Part shown: positions 10,138 to 19,584 of the stretch, in pieces
Layout: every line of letters starts with the position of its first letter
Position numbering within the stretch: position 1 is the first letter of the stretch
Assembly (NCBI RefSeq): GCF_004216475.1
Contig: NZ_CP022303.1
Span: 3,844,001 to 3,908,000, forward strand
Source of the DNA: Thalassococcus sp. S3
Lineage (GTDB): Bacteria; Pseudomonadota; Alphaproteobacteria; Rhodobacterales; Rhodobacteraceae
Direction of reading: 5' to 3'
DNA length: 64,000 nt
Made by a program: the position numbers and the translations under genes
Notes under the pieces: generated by a model
The model's input: only the letters and a program-made list of their open reading frames with translations
Told to the model about the DNA's origin: nothing
Database searches by the model: none

Positions 10138-11445
10138 ATGCAGCAATGTCCGGATTTAGTGGTTTTGGGCGGTGGTTCCGGTGGCCTCTTGGCCGCGAAG
10201 CGGGCGGCCAGCTATGGCGCATGCGTGGTCGTGTGCGAGCCGGATGCTTTGGGCGGAACCTGCGTGAACCGGGGATGCGTGCCGAAGAAAATGCTGTGGC
10301 AAACGGCACGCCACTGGACCGAGCGGACCGGCTTGAAGGAGGCGACGGAGACGACCATCGGTGATTTGCGATTCGACCGGCTGATGTCACAGATTGGCGG
10401 GCATATCAGTTCCCTCCAAGACACCTTCGCCGCCGAGCTTGAGGAGGCGGGCATCACTTTGATCCGAGCCAAAGGATATCTGACCGACACCCAGGCTGTC
10501 CGCATCGACGATGACGTCCTCAAGCCCGGACGCGTTCTTCTTGCGACCGGCGCAAAACCAAACGTGATTGACATTCCTGGTGCAGGTTTGCTGTCGCTTT
10601 CAGACGATGTGTTCCGGTGGACCACCCTACCCCAAAGCCTTGTGGTTGTCGGCGGCGGGTATATCGGCGCGGAGTTTGCATCCATCTTCTCGGCACTTGG
10701 CGTGAAAGTGACAGTCGTACAGTCGGGTGAGCGCCTCTTGCCGGGCTTTGACGCGGATGCAGTGGCTGTCGTAACGGATATACTGGGCAGACGCGGCGTG
10801 GATCTGCGCTTTGAAACGACACCAACGGCCGTCCAGGCAATGGACAATGGATTGACTATGGAGCTTTCGGACGGAGTGCGAGTTGAGGCCGAGCGCATGG
10901 TGTGCGCCATCGGCCGTCAGGCCAACCTTGCCGCCCTCGGACCCGGCGCGCCGGATATGGCAAAGGGCGAGAGCGGCGCATTGTCCGTGAGTGACGACTT
11001 TGAAACATCCCGGGCCGGCGTCTATGCCATCGGCGATGTCGCCGACCGCCTCCCGCTGACACCTGTAGCCACCCGCGATGGAGAGGTGTTCGCGGACCGC
11101 GCGTTCGGTGATGGAGCGGAACCAATCCAGCTGCTGCATGTCGCACGAGCCGCCTTTACGCTACCTGCGGTAGCGCAGGTCGGCGACCTGTCTGGATCGT
11201 CATGGAGTCATGAGACAGGCTCGCTGGCCAACCCGATCCTAAGCCCCTGTATAGAGCCCGATAATCTCGCAAAAACCCCCACCCGCGATCAAGCGCTCGT
11301 TGGTGCGGCTCTCGTAGGCAACACTGCGCCGGAACTCATAGCCCCGCTAGCAGCGTTAGTGGCCGCGCAGGAAGGATCCGCCGCGCCGTTGAAAGACGCA
11401 ACAGCAATTCATCCCAGTTTCAGCGAGGAATTCGTCGGGCGTTAA
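10138..11445 (+). CDS. gor: Glutathione-reductase-like NAD(P)/FAD disulfide oxidoreductase
   Basis: Class I pyridine nucleotide-disulfide oxidoreductase. It has the FAD-binding 'LGGGSGG' at ~10-16, the redox-active CVNRGC at 42-47, the NAD(P)-binding 'VVVGGGYIGAEFAS' at ~168-181, the second FAD motif 'VYAIGDV', and the C-terminal 'HPSFSEEF' that supplies the catalytic His-Glu pair. The C-terminal dimerisation domain is shorter and more divergent than in textbook Gor: the central strand reads 'AAFTLPAVAQVGDLSG'. The length of 435 residues is slightly below the usual ~450. The start follows AAGGATGAGG. Divergently arranged to the small stress-type genes. Glutathione as substrate is inferred from the CVNRGC motif; a related low-molecular-weight disulfide is possible. 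Confidence 0.85.
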   Translation: MQQCPDLVVLGGGSGGLLAAKRAASYGACVVVCEPDALGGTCVNRGCVPKKMLWQTARHWTERTGLKEATETTIGDLRFDRLMSQIGGHISSLQDTFAAELEEAGITLIRAKGYLTDTQAVRIDDDVLKPGRVLLATGAKPNVIDIPGAGLLSLSDDVFRWTTLPQSLVVVGGGYIGAEFASIFSALGVKVTVVQSGERLLPGFDADAVAVVTDILGRRGVDLRFETTPTAVQAMDNGLTMELSDGVRVEAERMVCAIGRQANLAALGPGAPDMAKGESGALSVSDDFETSRAGVYAIGDVADRLPLTPVATRDGEVFADRAFGDGAEPIQLLHVARAAFTLPAVAQVGDLSGSSWSHETGSLANPILSPCIEPDNLAKTPTRDQALVGAALVGNTAPELIAPLAALVAAQEGSAAPLKDATAIHPSFSEEFVGR

Positions 11446-12937
11446 AACAGGAACCTGTCATCGCTTGAGCGGGAAAGCGTGCATTTGCGCCGCGCGGCCT
11501 GCCTCCCGGTCCCTCTAGTGACAGGTAATTGTCTGACATTCGCTTTTGAGCGATGTCGCCAATAGAGCTTTGGACGTGCGAGCATCCAGAGCGCAAGTCA
11601 ACTGCGCCTCTTCAGACCGTATCTTGTTGATAGCCCCCAAACTTTGTGGCGCCCAACCTCAGACATATCATCTCCGCATCTGCCTGGATCCGTTACATAA
11701 AGAACTTGCACTGCTTTATGTTTCAAAACCTCTGCAAAGAGCGGACCCTGCTGTCCCATGTTCAATATCGGCAGCGGCCCTGTCCCAACACCGTGAGGAC
11801 GCGAATTCTTGGATCACCCGGCCCGAATGGCTTGGCATTCGCTTTCCATTGTGCGTTGCCAACGTGCCGTTTATCAAAACATGGGCGATGCCCGACGCGC
11901 AGCGGCGAGGATGCTTCGCGGTGATCCTCGGCCTCTTGGACAGCGGCATTGGTATCACGGTTTTGCTCGAGTACTCAGTCGTATCTTTGCCTCCAAATGT
12001 TTCAGCCCTGCCCTTCTCAGATACTAACAAAAAATTTCAAACCGTTGCTGCATGGAAGAAAGATCGCACACACGGTGCAAAGCGGCTTTTCGTAGATTTC
12101 ATCCGCCGCATGAGCGAAAAGCCTGCCTCCCCAAACCCGACAGACACTCGCGCAGAGGACCGGGACCTTACGCCCTAGCGCCATCGTATGCCCACGGTAC
12201 ATATCTAAAGCTCAGCTCTATGTCCTGAATATTTATCAACGGCCTGATGGTCTGCAGCGCCTCTGAGGTGCTGAGGTCGTAAGCACTCGGCAACGGACAT
12301 GCACCACGGTCAACATTGACGATTGCTGCCTTCAACCTGGACCTTTCCATGCCAAAGATACCATTGCAACATTGGAGCCAGTGTGGCGCGGGTTACGGTT
12401 ATTCCCGGGGAGTTCCACGACGAGATCAAATTCAGGAGCGCGTTCCAACATGTCAAAGCCACAACGAGATATGCCACCCGTCGAGGATGTATCTTACTTT
12501 GCCAAGTGTCGCGCCGCAGGCAAGGCCCGGCTGCTCGACCTGCCCGTCTGACATCACGGCGACACGTCGCCCACCACCCAAACCGCGTGCGCCCAAATCG
12601 CGACTAAGCTAGGTAACGCTCAAGGTGGCAGCTTCGGGACAGAACCGACTTGCAACCAATGCAGCAGTTTGGTGTCGGCCCTCACCGGGGCAGTGCGATA
12701 TGTCACGGGGTCCACCGATGCTCTCGGTGCTTGACGAACTTTGGTGTATCAGATCCGCAGCACGACCCTCGAATACAGAAGAATTCCAATCTATCGTAGT
12801 GATCGATGGCTGGATTGGTTGATTTGGAGATACGAAGCAACGATCGCGTGCGCGATCTGAACATCGCAAACTGTGTGGGGAGATTGTCATTGAAGCGCGC
12901 AAGCTTAGACTTCTCCTGTCAACGGGACTGATTGGAG
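11446..12937. other. Long gene-poor interval
   Basis: Besides the LysR-like remnant, short protein-like fragments can be read in several frames (for example rightward 'VEDVSYFAKCRAAGKARLLD' near 12,480, and leftward 'GKVRYILDGWHISLWL' near 12,480-12,530, faintly like an insertion-sequence transposase). All are interrupted by stops within ~30 codons. Nothing here can be called a functional gene. The promoter of the sensor kinase operon should lie at its right end. Confidence 0.45.
11909..12115 (+). pseudogene. Remnant of a LysR-type regulator (ligand-binding C-terminus)
   Basis: The translation contains 'GLLDSGIGITVLLEYSVVSL' and 'AWKKDRTHGAKRLFVDFIRR', in the right order for the end of a LysR substrate-binding domain (gly-rich 'GxGIxxLP' strand, then 'AWRKDR...A..FxDFxR'). 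The N-terminal helix-turn-helix is not recognisable in any frame upstream. It is therefore treated as a decayed gene. Confidence 0.45.
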
Positions 12938-14746
12938 ATGACACATCTCGGCGTAGCCGGCACAGCGCGCAAACGGGGCATCTGGATACCCTCGGCGTTT
13001 GGCTTGAGTATAGCCACGCTCGTCGGATTGGCCGTTTGGCCAACGGTCGTTGACCGGCTTGTCGATGCGGAACGACAGGCCACCGCGGCAACTCTCCGTC
13101 TGGTCGCGCAGTCAATCGAGCGGACAGTAGAACGTTTTGATCCGATCCCGAGCTTGATAGCCGACCGGCCCGTTCTGCTTCGCTTGCTTCGCGATCCCGA
13201 AAATACCGGGCTCGGACCCTTCGTCAATGAGACCCTGAGCCAGATCGCCCGGGCGGTTGGGGCATCCGACGTCTACCTGCTGGACATGGACGGTCAGGTG
13301 GTCGCCGCCAGCGACTATCGCGGCGCAACCTCATCCATAGGGCGTGATTTGGCAAGTCGCCCAGACATCCGCGCAGCTGCGCGCGGCGGTGCTGCACGCT
13401 TCCATGGGATCGACGTGGAGACGGGTCGGCGCGTCCTAGCCTTCGCAGGGCCGGTGACAGAAGGGATCGATGTTCTGGGCGTTGTCGTGGTGCGCAATAG
13501 CGCGTCTGCTTTGGAGACAGGCTGGGCTGGTCTCTCCCAGTCGATCGCTATCGTGGATGGCGATGGTGTGGTTTTTCTGTCGAGCCAACCAGACTGGGTT
13601 TATCGGACGCTGCGCCCGCTCACGTCAAACGACAAGATAAGGCTGGCTGTGGGCCGTGGCTATTCGTCGGAACGTCTCCAACCGCTTGGTCTTTCGCAGA
13701 CGCCTTCACTCACCGGACCGACAAGAGTGACGATTGACGACGACGCGACGTATACCGCCGAAAGCCGTCCGCTGGGACTTGCGGGGTGGCAGGCGATCGT
13801 CCTCAGTCCGTTGTTGCCTGTTCAGCGTCAAGCTGCCCTGATGGTGGGCGTTGGCGTCCTGGCCATCTGGGCCCTTGTCTTGGGGGCTACAATCTTCCTG
13901 CAACGACGCGCCCGCCTGGCAGAGCGTGTGGCTTACGAAGCCGCCTTGCGCGAAAACCTTGAGCGCCGGGTCTTGGAGCGCACCGAGGCACTTGGCCGCG
14001 AGGTAGACGAGCGGCGCGCAACTGAGGAGAAGCTGCGGCGAACGCAAGCGGAGTTGGTACATGCAGGCAAACTGGCAGCGCTTGGTCATATGTCCGCGGC
14101 CCTCAGCCATGAGATCAACCAGCCACTTGGAGCGGTCAAATCCTATGCCGAAAATGCAGCCCAGTATCTCGACCGCGGACGCGCTGAAGAGGCCCGAGAG
14201 AACGTCAAGCTGATCTCGCAAATGGCGGATCGTATGGCGCGCATCTCGGGGTATCTGCGCGACTTCGCACGGCGGCCCGGAGACGCATTGGGCGCCGTGC
14301 CGGTGGGCGATGTGGCCGAGCGTGCGCTCGTCCTGATCGGTCCGCGCGCCGGGCGCACGGGCGTGGCCATCTTGTTTGACCCACCGGGAACCGAGATCCG
14401 TGCGGTGGCAGGTGCGCTTCGGCTGGAGCAAGTGATCGTGAACCTTTTGTCGAATGCGCTTGACGCGGTTGCCAGCAAGGAGATGCCAGAGGTTTCCATG
14501 GAGGTCGCCGCCTCGAAAGGGCTCATCGAGGTGCGCGTCCTCGACAATGGCCCCGGGCTCGCACCGGACATCGACCCGTTCGAGCCGTTCTTCACCACCA
14601 AGCCAGCGGGTGAAGGCATGGGGATCGGACTTTCGATCTCTTACAACATCGTCGAGGATTTCGGGGGACGCATCGAAGCGTCAAACCGCCCGGGCGGTGG
14701 AGCCATCTTCACAGTGGTCCTGAAGCGTGCGGAGGAAGATACATGA
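12938..14746 (+). CDS. DctB-like sensor histidine kinase of the TAXI-TRAP locus
   Basis: A membrane-bound sensor kinase of ~602 aa. A first transmembrane helix (~15-36) and a second (~305-325) enclose a periplasmic double-Cache/PDC-type sensor region with 'DVYLLDMDGQVVAAS' strands. A coiled-coil linker follows, then the HisKA H-box 'ALSHEINQPLG' with the phosphorylated His. The ATPase domain has N-box 'NLLSNALDAV', G1 'DNGPGL' and G2 'GIGLSISYNIVE'. This order is that of DctB/FitD-type kinases. The frame also offers a TTG six bases earlier; the ATG was preferred. It overlaps the next gene by ATGA, so kinase and regulator are coupled. It probably senses the TRAP substrate and controls the transporter downstream; the ligand is unknown. 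Confidence 0.9.
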   Translation: MTHLGVAGTARKRGIWIPSAFGLSIATLVGLAVWPTVVDRLVDAERQATAATLRLVAQSIERTVERFDPIPSLIADRPVLLRLLRDPENTGLGPFVNETLSQIARAVGASDVYLLDMDGQVVAASDYRGATSSIGRDLASRPDIRAAARGGAARFHGIDVETGRRVLAFAGPVTEGIDVLGVVVVRNSASALETGWAGLSQSIAIVDGDGVVFLSSQPDWVYRTLRPLTSNDKIRLAVGRGYSSERLQPLGLSQTPSLTGPTRVTIDDDATYTAESRPLGLAGWQAIVLSPLLPVQRQAALMVGVGVLAIWALVLGATIFLQRRARLAERVAYEAALRENLERRVLERTEALGREVDERRATEEKLRRTQAELVHAGKLAALGHMSAALSHEINQPLGAVKSYAENAAQYLDRGRAEEARENVKLISQMADRMARISGYLRDFARRPGDALGAVPVGDVAERALVLIGPRAGRTGVAILFDPPGTEIRAVAGALRLEQVIVNLLSNALDAVASKEMPEVSMEVAASKGLIEVRVLDNGPGLAPDIDPFEPFFTTKPAGEGMGIGLSISYNIVEDFGGRIEASNRPGGGAIFTVVLKRAEEDT

Positions 14747-16074
14747 CCGAACAGGTCCTTTTCGTTGATGACGAAGCGCACCTGAGACATGCGGCGGAAC
14801 AAAGCTTTGACCTCGCGGATATGACCTTCGCATCGTTCGAATGTGGATCTGCGATGCTCAAGGCCCTTGATCCAGCCTTCGACGGCGTGATCGTGACCGA
14901 TATCCGTATGCCGGAGATGAATGGGATGGAGGTGCTGGACCGCGTCCTTGCCATTGACGCTGAGATCCCCGTCATCCTGCTGACAGGGCATGGCGACGTC
15001 TCGCTTGCTGTACAGGCGATGCAATGCGGCGCCCATGACTTCCTCGAAAAACCTTTCGATCCGGCGCGCCTGGTGGCCTCCGCGCGGCGCGCGATCGAGT
15101 CTCGTCGTCTGGTGCTTGAGAACCGCAGCCTACGCGACAGAGTCGCCCGCGGCGAGCCGACCATGTCCCGTCTCGTCGGCCCGAGTGCGGCCATGGAGGC
15201 GCTGCGCGCGCGCCTGAGTTCAATTGCGACCACAGATGCGGATGTCCTGATCGAAGGACAGACGGGAACCGGCAAGGCGATTGCAGCGCGGAGCATCCAT
15301 GACGGCAGCGCGCGACGAGCCGGGCCCTATGTGGAGATCAATTGCGCATCGCTGCCCGAGGCGATGATCGAAAGCGAGCTTTTCGGACACGAGGCGGGCG
15401 CTTTTCCGGGCGCGCTGCGCGCACGCTATGGCAAGCTGCAGCATGCGCAGCGCGGTACGCTGGTTCTTGACGAGATCGACAGCCTGCCAGTGGCCCTGCA
15501 AGGGAAGCTCCTACATGTGCTTCAGGATCGAACCGTGACGCCATTGGGATCGAATGAGGCCATCCCACTCGACCTGCGGGTTGTCGCCGTTGCGAAAGAG
15601 GGTTTGGCTGCACGAGCCGAGGGCGGCAGCTTCCGATCCGATCTCTACTATCGCCTGGCAGTGGCGAAGGTCCGCATGCCACCTTTATCGGAGCGTCCCG
15701 AAGACGTGCCGCATCTCTTCGTGGCCATGCTTGCAGAGGCCGCAGCGCGGCACGGGTGTGATGCACCGTCGGTGCCACCCGCCCTTTTGCATGCGCTCGC
15801 GGGGCGCGAATGGCCGGGAAATGTCCGTCAATTGGGTAACGTGGCGGAACGGCACCTTCTAGGTCTTGAAACCTATACATTGACAACAGGCGAAGGTGGC
15901 ACCCTGGCCGAACGCATGGAAGGCTATGAACGCGGCATTCTCGGGGCGGCCCTGGCCGCCCATGGGGGCAAACTGCGCGACGTCTATGAGGCGCTCGGCC
16001 TGTCGCGCAAGACGCTCTATGAAAAGCTCCGTCGACATGGCCTCGACCGTGAAGACTATGTCGACCGGGACTGA
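14743..16074 (+). CDS. DctD-like sigma-54-type response regulator with altered GAFTGA loop
   Basis: 443 residues: receiver domain (phospho-acceptor D53 in 'VTDIRMPEMNG'), an AAA+ domain with Walker A 'GQTGTGK' at ~172-178 and Walker B 'LVLDEID' at ~240-246, and a Fis-type DNA-binding helix-turn-helix ('LRDVYEALGLSRKTLYEKLR'). The loop that contacts sigma-54, normally GAFTGA, reads GAFPGA at 219-224. Since the Thr of that loop is important for sigma-54 engagement in the well-studied members, this protein may be a poor or non-sigma-54 activator. Coupled by a 4-base overlap to the kinase gene. The likely target is the adjacent TRAP operon. Confidence 0.9.
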   Translation: MTEQVLFVDDEAHLRHAAEQSFDLADMTFASFECGSAMLKALDPAFDGVIVTDIRMPEMNGMEVLDRVLAIDAEIPVILLTGHGDVSLAVQAMQCGAHDFLEKPFDPARLVASARRAIESRRLVLENRSLRDRVARGEPTMSRLVGPSAAMEALRARLSSIATTDADVLIEGQTGTGKAIAARSIHDGSARRAGPYVEINCASLPEAMIESELFGHEAGAFPGALRARYGKLQHAQRGTLVLDEIDSLPVALQGKLLHVLQDRTVTPLGSNEAIPLDLRVVAVAKEGLAARAEGGSFRSDLYYRLAVAKVRMPPLSERPEDVPHLFVAMLAEAAARHGCDAPSVPPALLHALAGREWPGNVRQLGNVAERHLLGLETYTLTTGEGGTLAERMEGYERGILGAALAAHGGKLRDVYEALGLSRKTLYEKLRRHGLDREDYVDRD

Positions 16075-16140
16075 TGTGTCGGCTGTGACCCATCTTTGGC
16101 GCCGTCCATCACCCTTTCGACACATCTCCGCAAATGCTGC

Positions 16141-16154
16141 GCAAGATACCTTGC
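16141..16154. promoter_or_regulatory. Inverted repeat upstream of TRAP solute-receptor gene
   Basis: GCAAG-ATAC-CTTGC is a perfect 5-bp inverted repeat 88 bases before the TAXI receptor start, in the only non-coding stretch of the locus. It could be an operator for the DctD-like regulator. A sigma-54 -24/-12 signature overlapping it (ending TTGCA) matches poorly because the -24 GG is missing. Confidence 0.3.
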
Positions 16155-16242
16155 AAATTTCGCAGATCGGGCTTGTGCTGAACGCAAGGTTAATCCCGTG
16201 TTCGGCTACCACGGGCCTGTCGCCCAAACGGGAGGAACCTCT

Positions 16243-17238
16243 ATGACTATGAACCGACTAACGACTGTTGTGGCGTTCACAATGCTGGCCGCTTCGCCGA
16301 CGCTGGCAGACGGTGATCAGGACCGTACTGACTGGCCCCAGAGTTTCACCGTCGCAACCGCGTCGCAGGGCGGCACTTATTTCGCCTATGGCTCGGGCTG
16401 GGCGAATCTCGTGGCCGAAGAACTTGGTCTTACCGGCGGTGGCGAGGTGACCGGCGGCCCGATGCAGAACATGGCTCTTGTGCACACGGGCGACGCGCAG
16501 TTCGGCATGACCACGATGGGCCCAGCGCGCGAGTCCCGCGAGGGCACGAACCCGATCGCTCCGGGCCTTCAGATGACCAACGCCTGCGCCATGTTTCCGA
16601 TGTACCAGACGCCATTTTCGGTAACGACCCTTTCGTCGTCGGGCATCACCTCCATTTCCGAGATCCCAGCAGGGGCGCGGATTGGTTTTGGTCCTGCGGG
16701 CTCCACTTCTGACACCTACTTCCCGCGCATGATGGAAGAGCTGGGCGTCGAATTCGAGCGGCGCAACGGCGGCTGGTCCGATCTGGGTGGCCAGCTTCAG
16801 GACGGTCTGCTGGATGTGATCGCCTTCGCTGTCGGCGTGCCGGTCCCGGCCGTATCGCAGCTTGAGGTGCAAACCGACGTCAACATCATCGAGTTTACCG
16901 AAGAGGAGCAGGCAAAGATACTCGACGCCTTCCCAGTGTCGGAACTTTCGATCCCCGCCGACACCTATACAACACTAGAGGCTGATGCCCGCTCGGTCTC
17001 GATGTGGAACTTCGCCATCGCCAACTGCGACCTGCCCGCCTCGTTTGTAAACGCGGTGGTCGACGTGATAATGTCGGACAACGAGCGGATGGTGAGCATC
17101 CACCGCGCCGCACGCTCTACCCTGCCGGAAAACTGGGACAAGAACGGAGATGTTCTGCCTTGGCACCCCGGCGCGGCGGCTTGGTTCGTCGAGAATGCCG
17201 GCGCCGAGATCCCGGCGGATCAGATCCACGGCAACTGA
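16243..17238 (+). CDS. TAXI-family TRAP transporter solute-binding protein
   Basis: A 331-residue periplasmic receptor of the TAXI (TRAP-associated extracytoplasmic immunogenic) class. A signal peptide 'TTVVAFTMLAASPTLA' ends near residue 21. The mature protein has the TAXI hallmarks 'VATASQGGTYFAYGSGWA' and 'MTTMGPARESREG', and 'RIGFGPAGSTSDTYFP' at the domain hinge. The ATG is preceded by GGAGGAAC; an upstream in-frame extension was rejected because it removes the signal peptide from the N-terminus. It delivers the substrate to the fused permease encoded next. TAXI receptors mostly bind carboxylates such as glutamate or 2-oxoglutarate; the actual ligand here is unknown. Confidence 0.93.
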   Translation: MTMNRLTTVVAFTMLAASPTLADGDQDRTDWPQSFTVATASQGGTYFAYGSGWANLVAEELGLTGGGEVTGGPMQNMALVHTGDAQFGMTTMGPARESREGTNPIAPGLQMTNACAMFPMYQTPFSVTTLSSSGITSISEIPAGARIGFGPAGSTSDTYFPRMMEELGVEFERRNGGWSDLGGQLQDGLLDVIAFAVGVPVPAVSQLEVQTDVNIIEFTEEEQAKILDAFPVSELSIPADTYTTLEADARSVSMWNFAIANCDLPASFVNAVVDVIMSDNERMVSIHRAARSTLPENWDKNGDVLPWHPGAAAWFVENAGAEIPADQIHGN

Positions 17239-17248
17239 CCGATCTGAT

Positions 17249-17274
17249 GGGCCTGTCTCGATCCGAGCGGGCCC
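17249..17274 (+). terminator. Hairpin between TRAP receptor and permease genes
   Basis: GGGCC...GGCCC with an inner CTCG-ATC-CGAG stem, followed by TTCTTT. It lies in the gap between the abundant receptor gene and the permease gene. It would act as a partial terminator or 3' stabiliser that lowers permease expression, a common layout in binding-protein transporter operons. Confidence 0.6.
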
Positions 17275-17331
17275 TTCTTTGTTGTGAACCGTGTGGTCTG
17301 GCTGCAGCGCGCGGTAAGGGAGAGAATGTTC

Positions 17332-19584
17332 ATGACAACCGTCGATCCGCAGCGGACCCCGAATGCACTTGATGACCAGACCGATGGGCCGAAAGACGGC
17401 CTTGTGATCGCAGATGGCGTCGACGAAGAGCCGGTGGAAGGCAATCGCAGGCTTTTCCAAGGTAACGTCAAGCTGGTCGTCGCCTGGATTGCCGGGCTCT
17501 ACGCGCTCTTCCATATGGCCGCGTTGAACGGGTGGTCGATCGGAGACCTGACCGGGATCGAGATCTCATACCTGCCGACCTTCCCGATGGAGACATGGAC
17601 CTTCCGCATCATCCACGTGGCGGGAGCACTTATCCTGGGCTTCGTGCTCTATTCTGCGCGCGCGTTTCCCGACGCGGATCGCGCCGGGCGCCATCCATTG
17701 GACATCGTGGGCTGGACGCTTGCGCTGCCCGCGCTCTATGCATGTTGGACCGCCATTGGTTTTGCCGCGGAAATCGCTGGCGGGACAATGTGGAACGGGT
17801 TGGATGCCGGGATCCGCGCCGCCGAGACCTGGCACTTCGGCGTGCCGCTCCTCTTTGCTATCGCGGGCAGTATCCTCATCAGTTGGGCGCGCCCTCGGGT
17901 GCGTGATGCGATCGCTCCGGCCGACCTGACACTGGGCATCTGTGCCGCGGCGGTGGCGATTTACCTCATCACGATCTACGGCACGACGATGCGCAACGCG
18001 ACGGGAACGCCTTTTGCACCTATAGGTATGAGCTTTGCAGCCATGGCCGGAACGGCGCTGATCATGGAGCTCACCCGCCGTGTCGCCGGCCTCGCCCTGA
18101 TCGTGATCGCTGGTATTTTCCTGGCCTACGTCTTCGTGGGCGACCAATTGCCAGGGTTCCTGAACGCGCCGGAAATCCAATGGGCGCGCTTCTTCAGCAT
18201 CGTCTATACCGACGCTGGAATTCTTGGGCCGACGACGGCGGTTTCGTCTACTTACATCATCCTGTTCATCATCTTCGCTGCCTTCCTGCAGGCATCGAAG
18301 GTTGGGGACTATTTCGTCAACTTCGCCTTCGCCGCCGCTGGGCGCGCACGGGGCGGTCCGGCCAAGGTGGCGATCTTTGCCTCCGGCCTCATGGGTATGA
18401 TCAATGGCACCTCGGCGGGCAATGTGGTTGCAACCGGTTCGCTTACGATCCCACTGATGAAGCGGGTGGGCTACAAGCCCCAGACCGCGGGCGCCGTCGA
18501 GGCGGCAGCGAGTACCGGCGGGCAGATCATGCCACCGATCATGGGCGCTGGCGCCTTCATCATGGCCGAGATCACCGGCATTCCTTACACCGACATCGCG
18601 GTCGCAGCGATCATCCCGGCCATCCTCTACTTCGCGTCGATCTACTTTATGGTCGATTTTGAGGCCGCTAAGCTCGGGATGCGAGGCATGCGCGAAGACG
18701 AACTGCCGAAGTTCCGCGACATGGCCCGCCGGGTCTTTCTGTTCCTGCCGATTATCATCCTGATCGCAGCGCTGTTCATGGGCTACTCGGTGATCCGGGC
18801 CGGGGCCTATGCGACGGCGGCTGCAGCTGTGGTCTCTTGGCTTACACCGTATCGAATGGGGCCGCGCGCCATCGCGCGCGCATTCGAAATGGCAGGCGTC
18901 ATGTCGGTTCAGATCATCGCGGTTTGCGCTTGCGCCGGCATCATCGTCGGCGTCATCAGCCTCACCGGGGTAGGCGCGCGGTTCTCGTCGGTCCTGCTTG
19001 ATATCGCAGCGGCGAACCAGTTCCTGGCGCTGTTCTTCGCGATGTGCATTGCGATCCTGTTAGGGATGGGGATGCCCACGACGGCGGCGTACGCAGTGGC
19101 TGCCTCCGTTGTCGCGCCTGGCTTGGTACAACTCGGCATTCCGATGCTAACGGCGCATTTCTTTGTTTTCTACTTCGCCGTCGTCTCGGCGATTACGCCG
19201 CCCGTTGCTCTGGCCAGCTACGCCGCGGCAGGTATCTCAGGATCCAACCCAATGGGAACCTCGGTCACGAGCTTCAAGATCGGGATCAGTGCCTTCGTCG
19301 TGCCGTTCATGTTCTTCTACAACGCAGCCATCCTGATGGATGGCACCTGGTTCGAGGTGACCCGCGCTGCGCTGACAGCGGTGTTTGGTGTCTTCCTGTT
19401 GTCCTCGGGCGTACAAGGCTGGTGGGATGGCGGGCGGGCAAATCCTGCAATCCGTGTTGGACTGATCTTGGTTGCCTTGCTGATGATCGAAGGTGGCTGG
19501 CAGTCGGATCTGATTGGCCTCGGCGGAGCAGCGGCGCTGTTCGTCCTTGCCCGGACAATGCGGCCGCGGCCCGCCCCAAGCTGA
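17332..19584 (+). CDS. TAXI-type TRAP transporter fused permease (DctQ-DctM)
   Basis: About 750 residues with roughly 16-18 hydrophobic helices: four in the N-terminal DctQ-like part (~45-230) and the large DctM domain after that. DctM hallmarks include 'GMINGTSAGNVVATGSLTIP', 'AAASTGGQIMPPIMGAGAFI' and 'GMGMPTTAAYAVAASVVAPG'. The fused arrangement is standard for TAXI systems. Na+-driven uptake at the inner membrane is expected from the family. ATG at 17332 is nine bases after AAGGGAGAG; an ATG two codons earlier is also possible. It is the last gene of the locus, followed by decayed DNA. Confidence 0.93.
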   Translation: MTTVDPQRTPNALDDQTDGPKDGLVIADGVDEEPVEGNRRLFQGNVKLVVAWIAGLYALFHMAALNGWSIGDLTGIEISYLPTFPMETWTFRIIHVAGALILGFVLYSARAFPDADRAGRHPLDIVGWTLALPALYACWTAIGFAAEIAGGTMWNGLDAGIRAAETWHFGVPLLFAIAGSILISWARPRVRDAIAPADLTLGICAAAVAIYLITIYGTTMRNATGTPFAPIGMSFAAMAGTALIMELTRRVAGLALIVIAGIFLAYVFVGDQLPGFLNAPEIQWARFFSIVYTDAGILGPTTAVSSTYIILFIIFAAFLQASKVGDYFVNFAFAAAGRARGGPAKVAIFASGLMGMINGTSAGNVVATGSLTIPLMKRVGYKPQTAGAVEAAASTGGQIMPPIMGAGAFIMAEITGIPYTDIAVAAIIPAILYFASIYFMVDFEAAKLGMRGMREDELPKFRDMARRVFLFLPIIILIAALFMGYSVIRAGAYATAAAAVVSWLTPYRMGPRAIARAFEMAGVMSVQIIAVCACAGIIVGVISLTGVGARFSSVLLDIAAANQFLALFFAMCIAILLGMGMPTTAAYAVAASVVAPGLVQLGIPMLTAHFFVFYFAVVSAITPPVALASYAAAGISGSNPMGTSVTSFKIGISAFVVPFMFFYNAAILMDGTWFEVTRAALTAVFGVFLLSSGVQGWWDGGRANPAIRVGLILVALLMIEGGWQSDLIGLGGAAALFVLARTMRPRPAPS

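Noticed and set aside
11546..12178. Intact 210-codon gene
   Set aside because: Only the C-terminal third resembles a LysR domain; the rest has no protein character, so it was listed as a remnant.
16100..16242. Sigma-54 promoter for the TRAP genes
   Set aside because: The best candidate has TTGCA at -12 but lacks the GG at -24; kept only as an inverted repeat.
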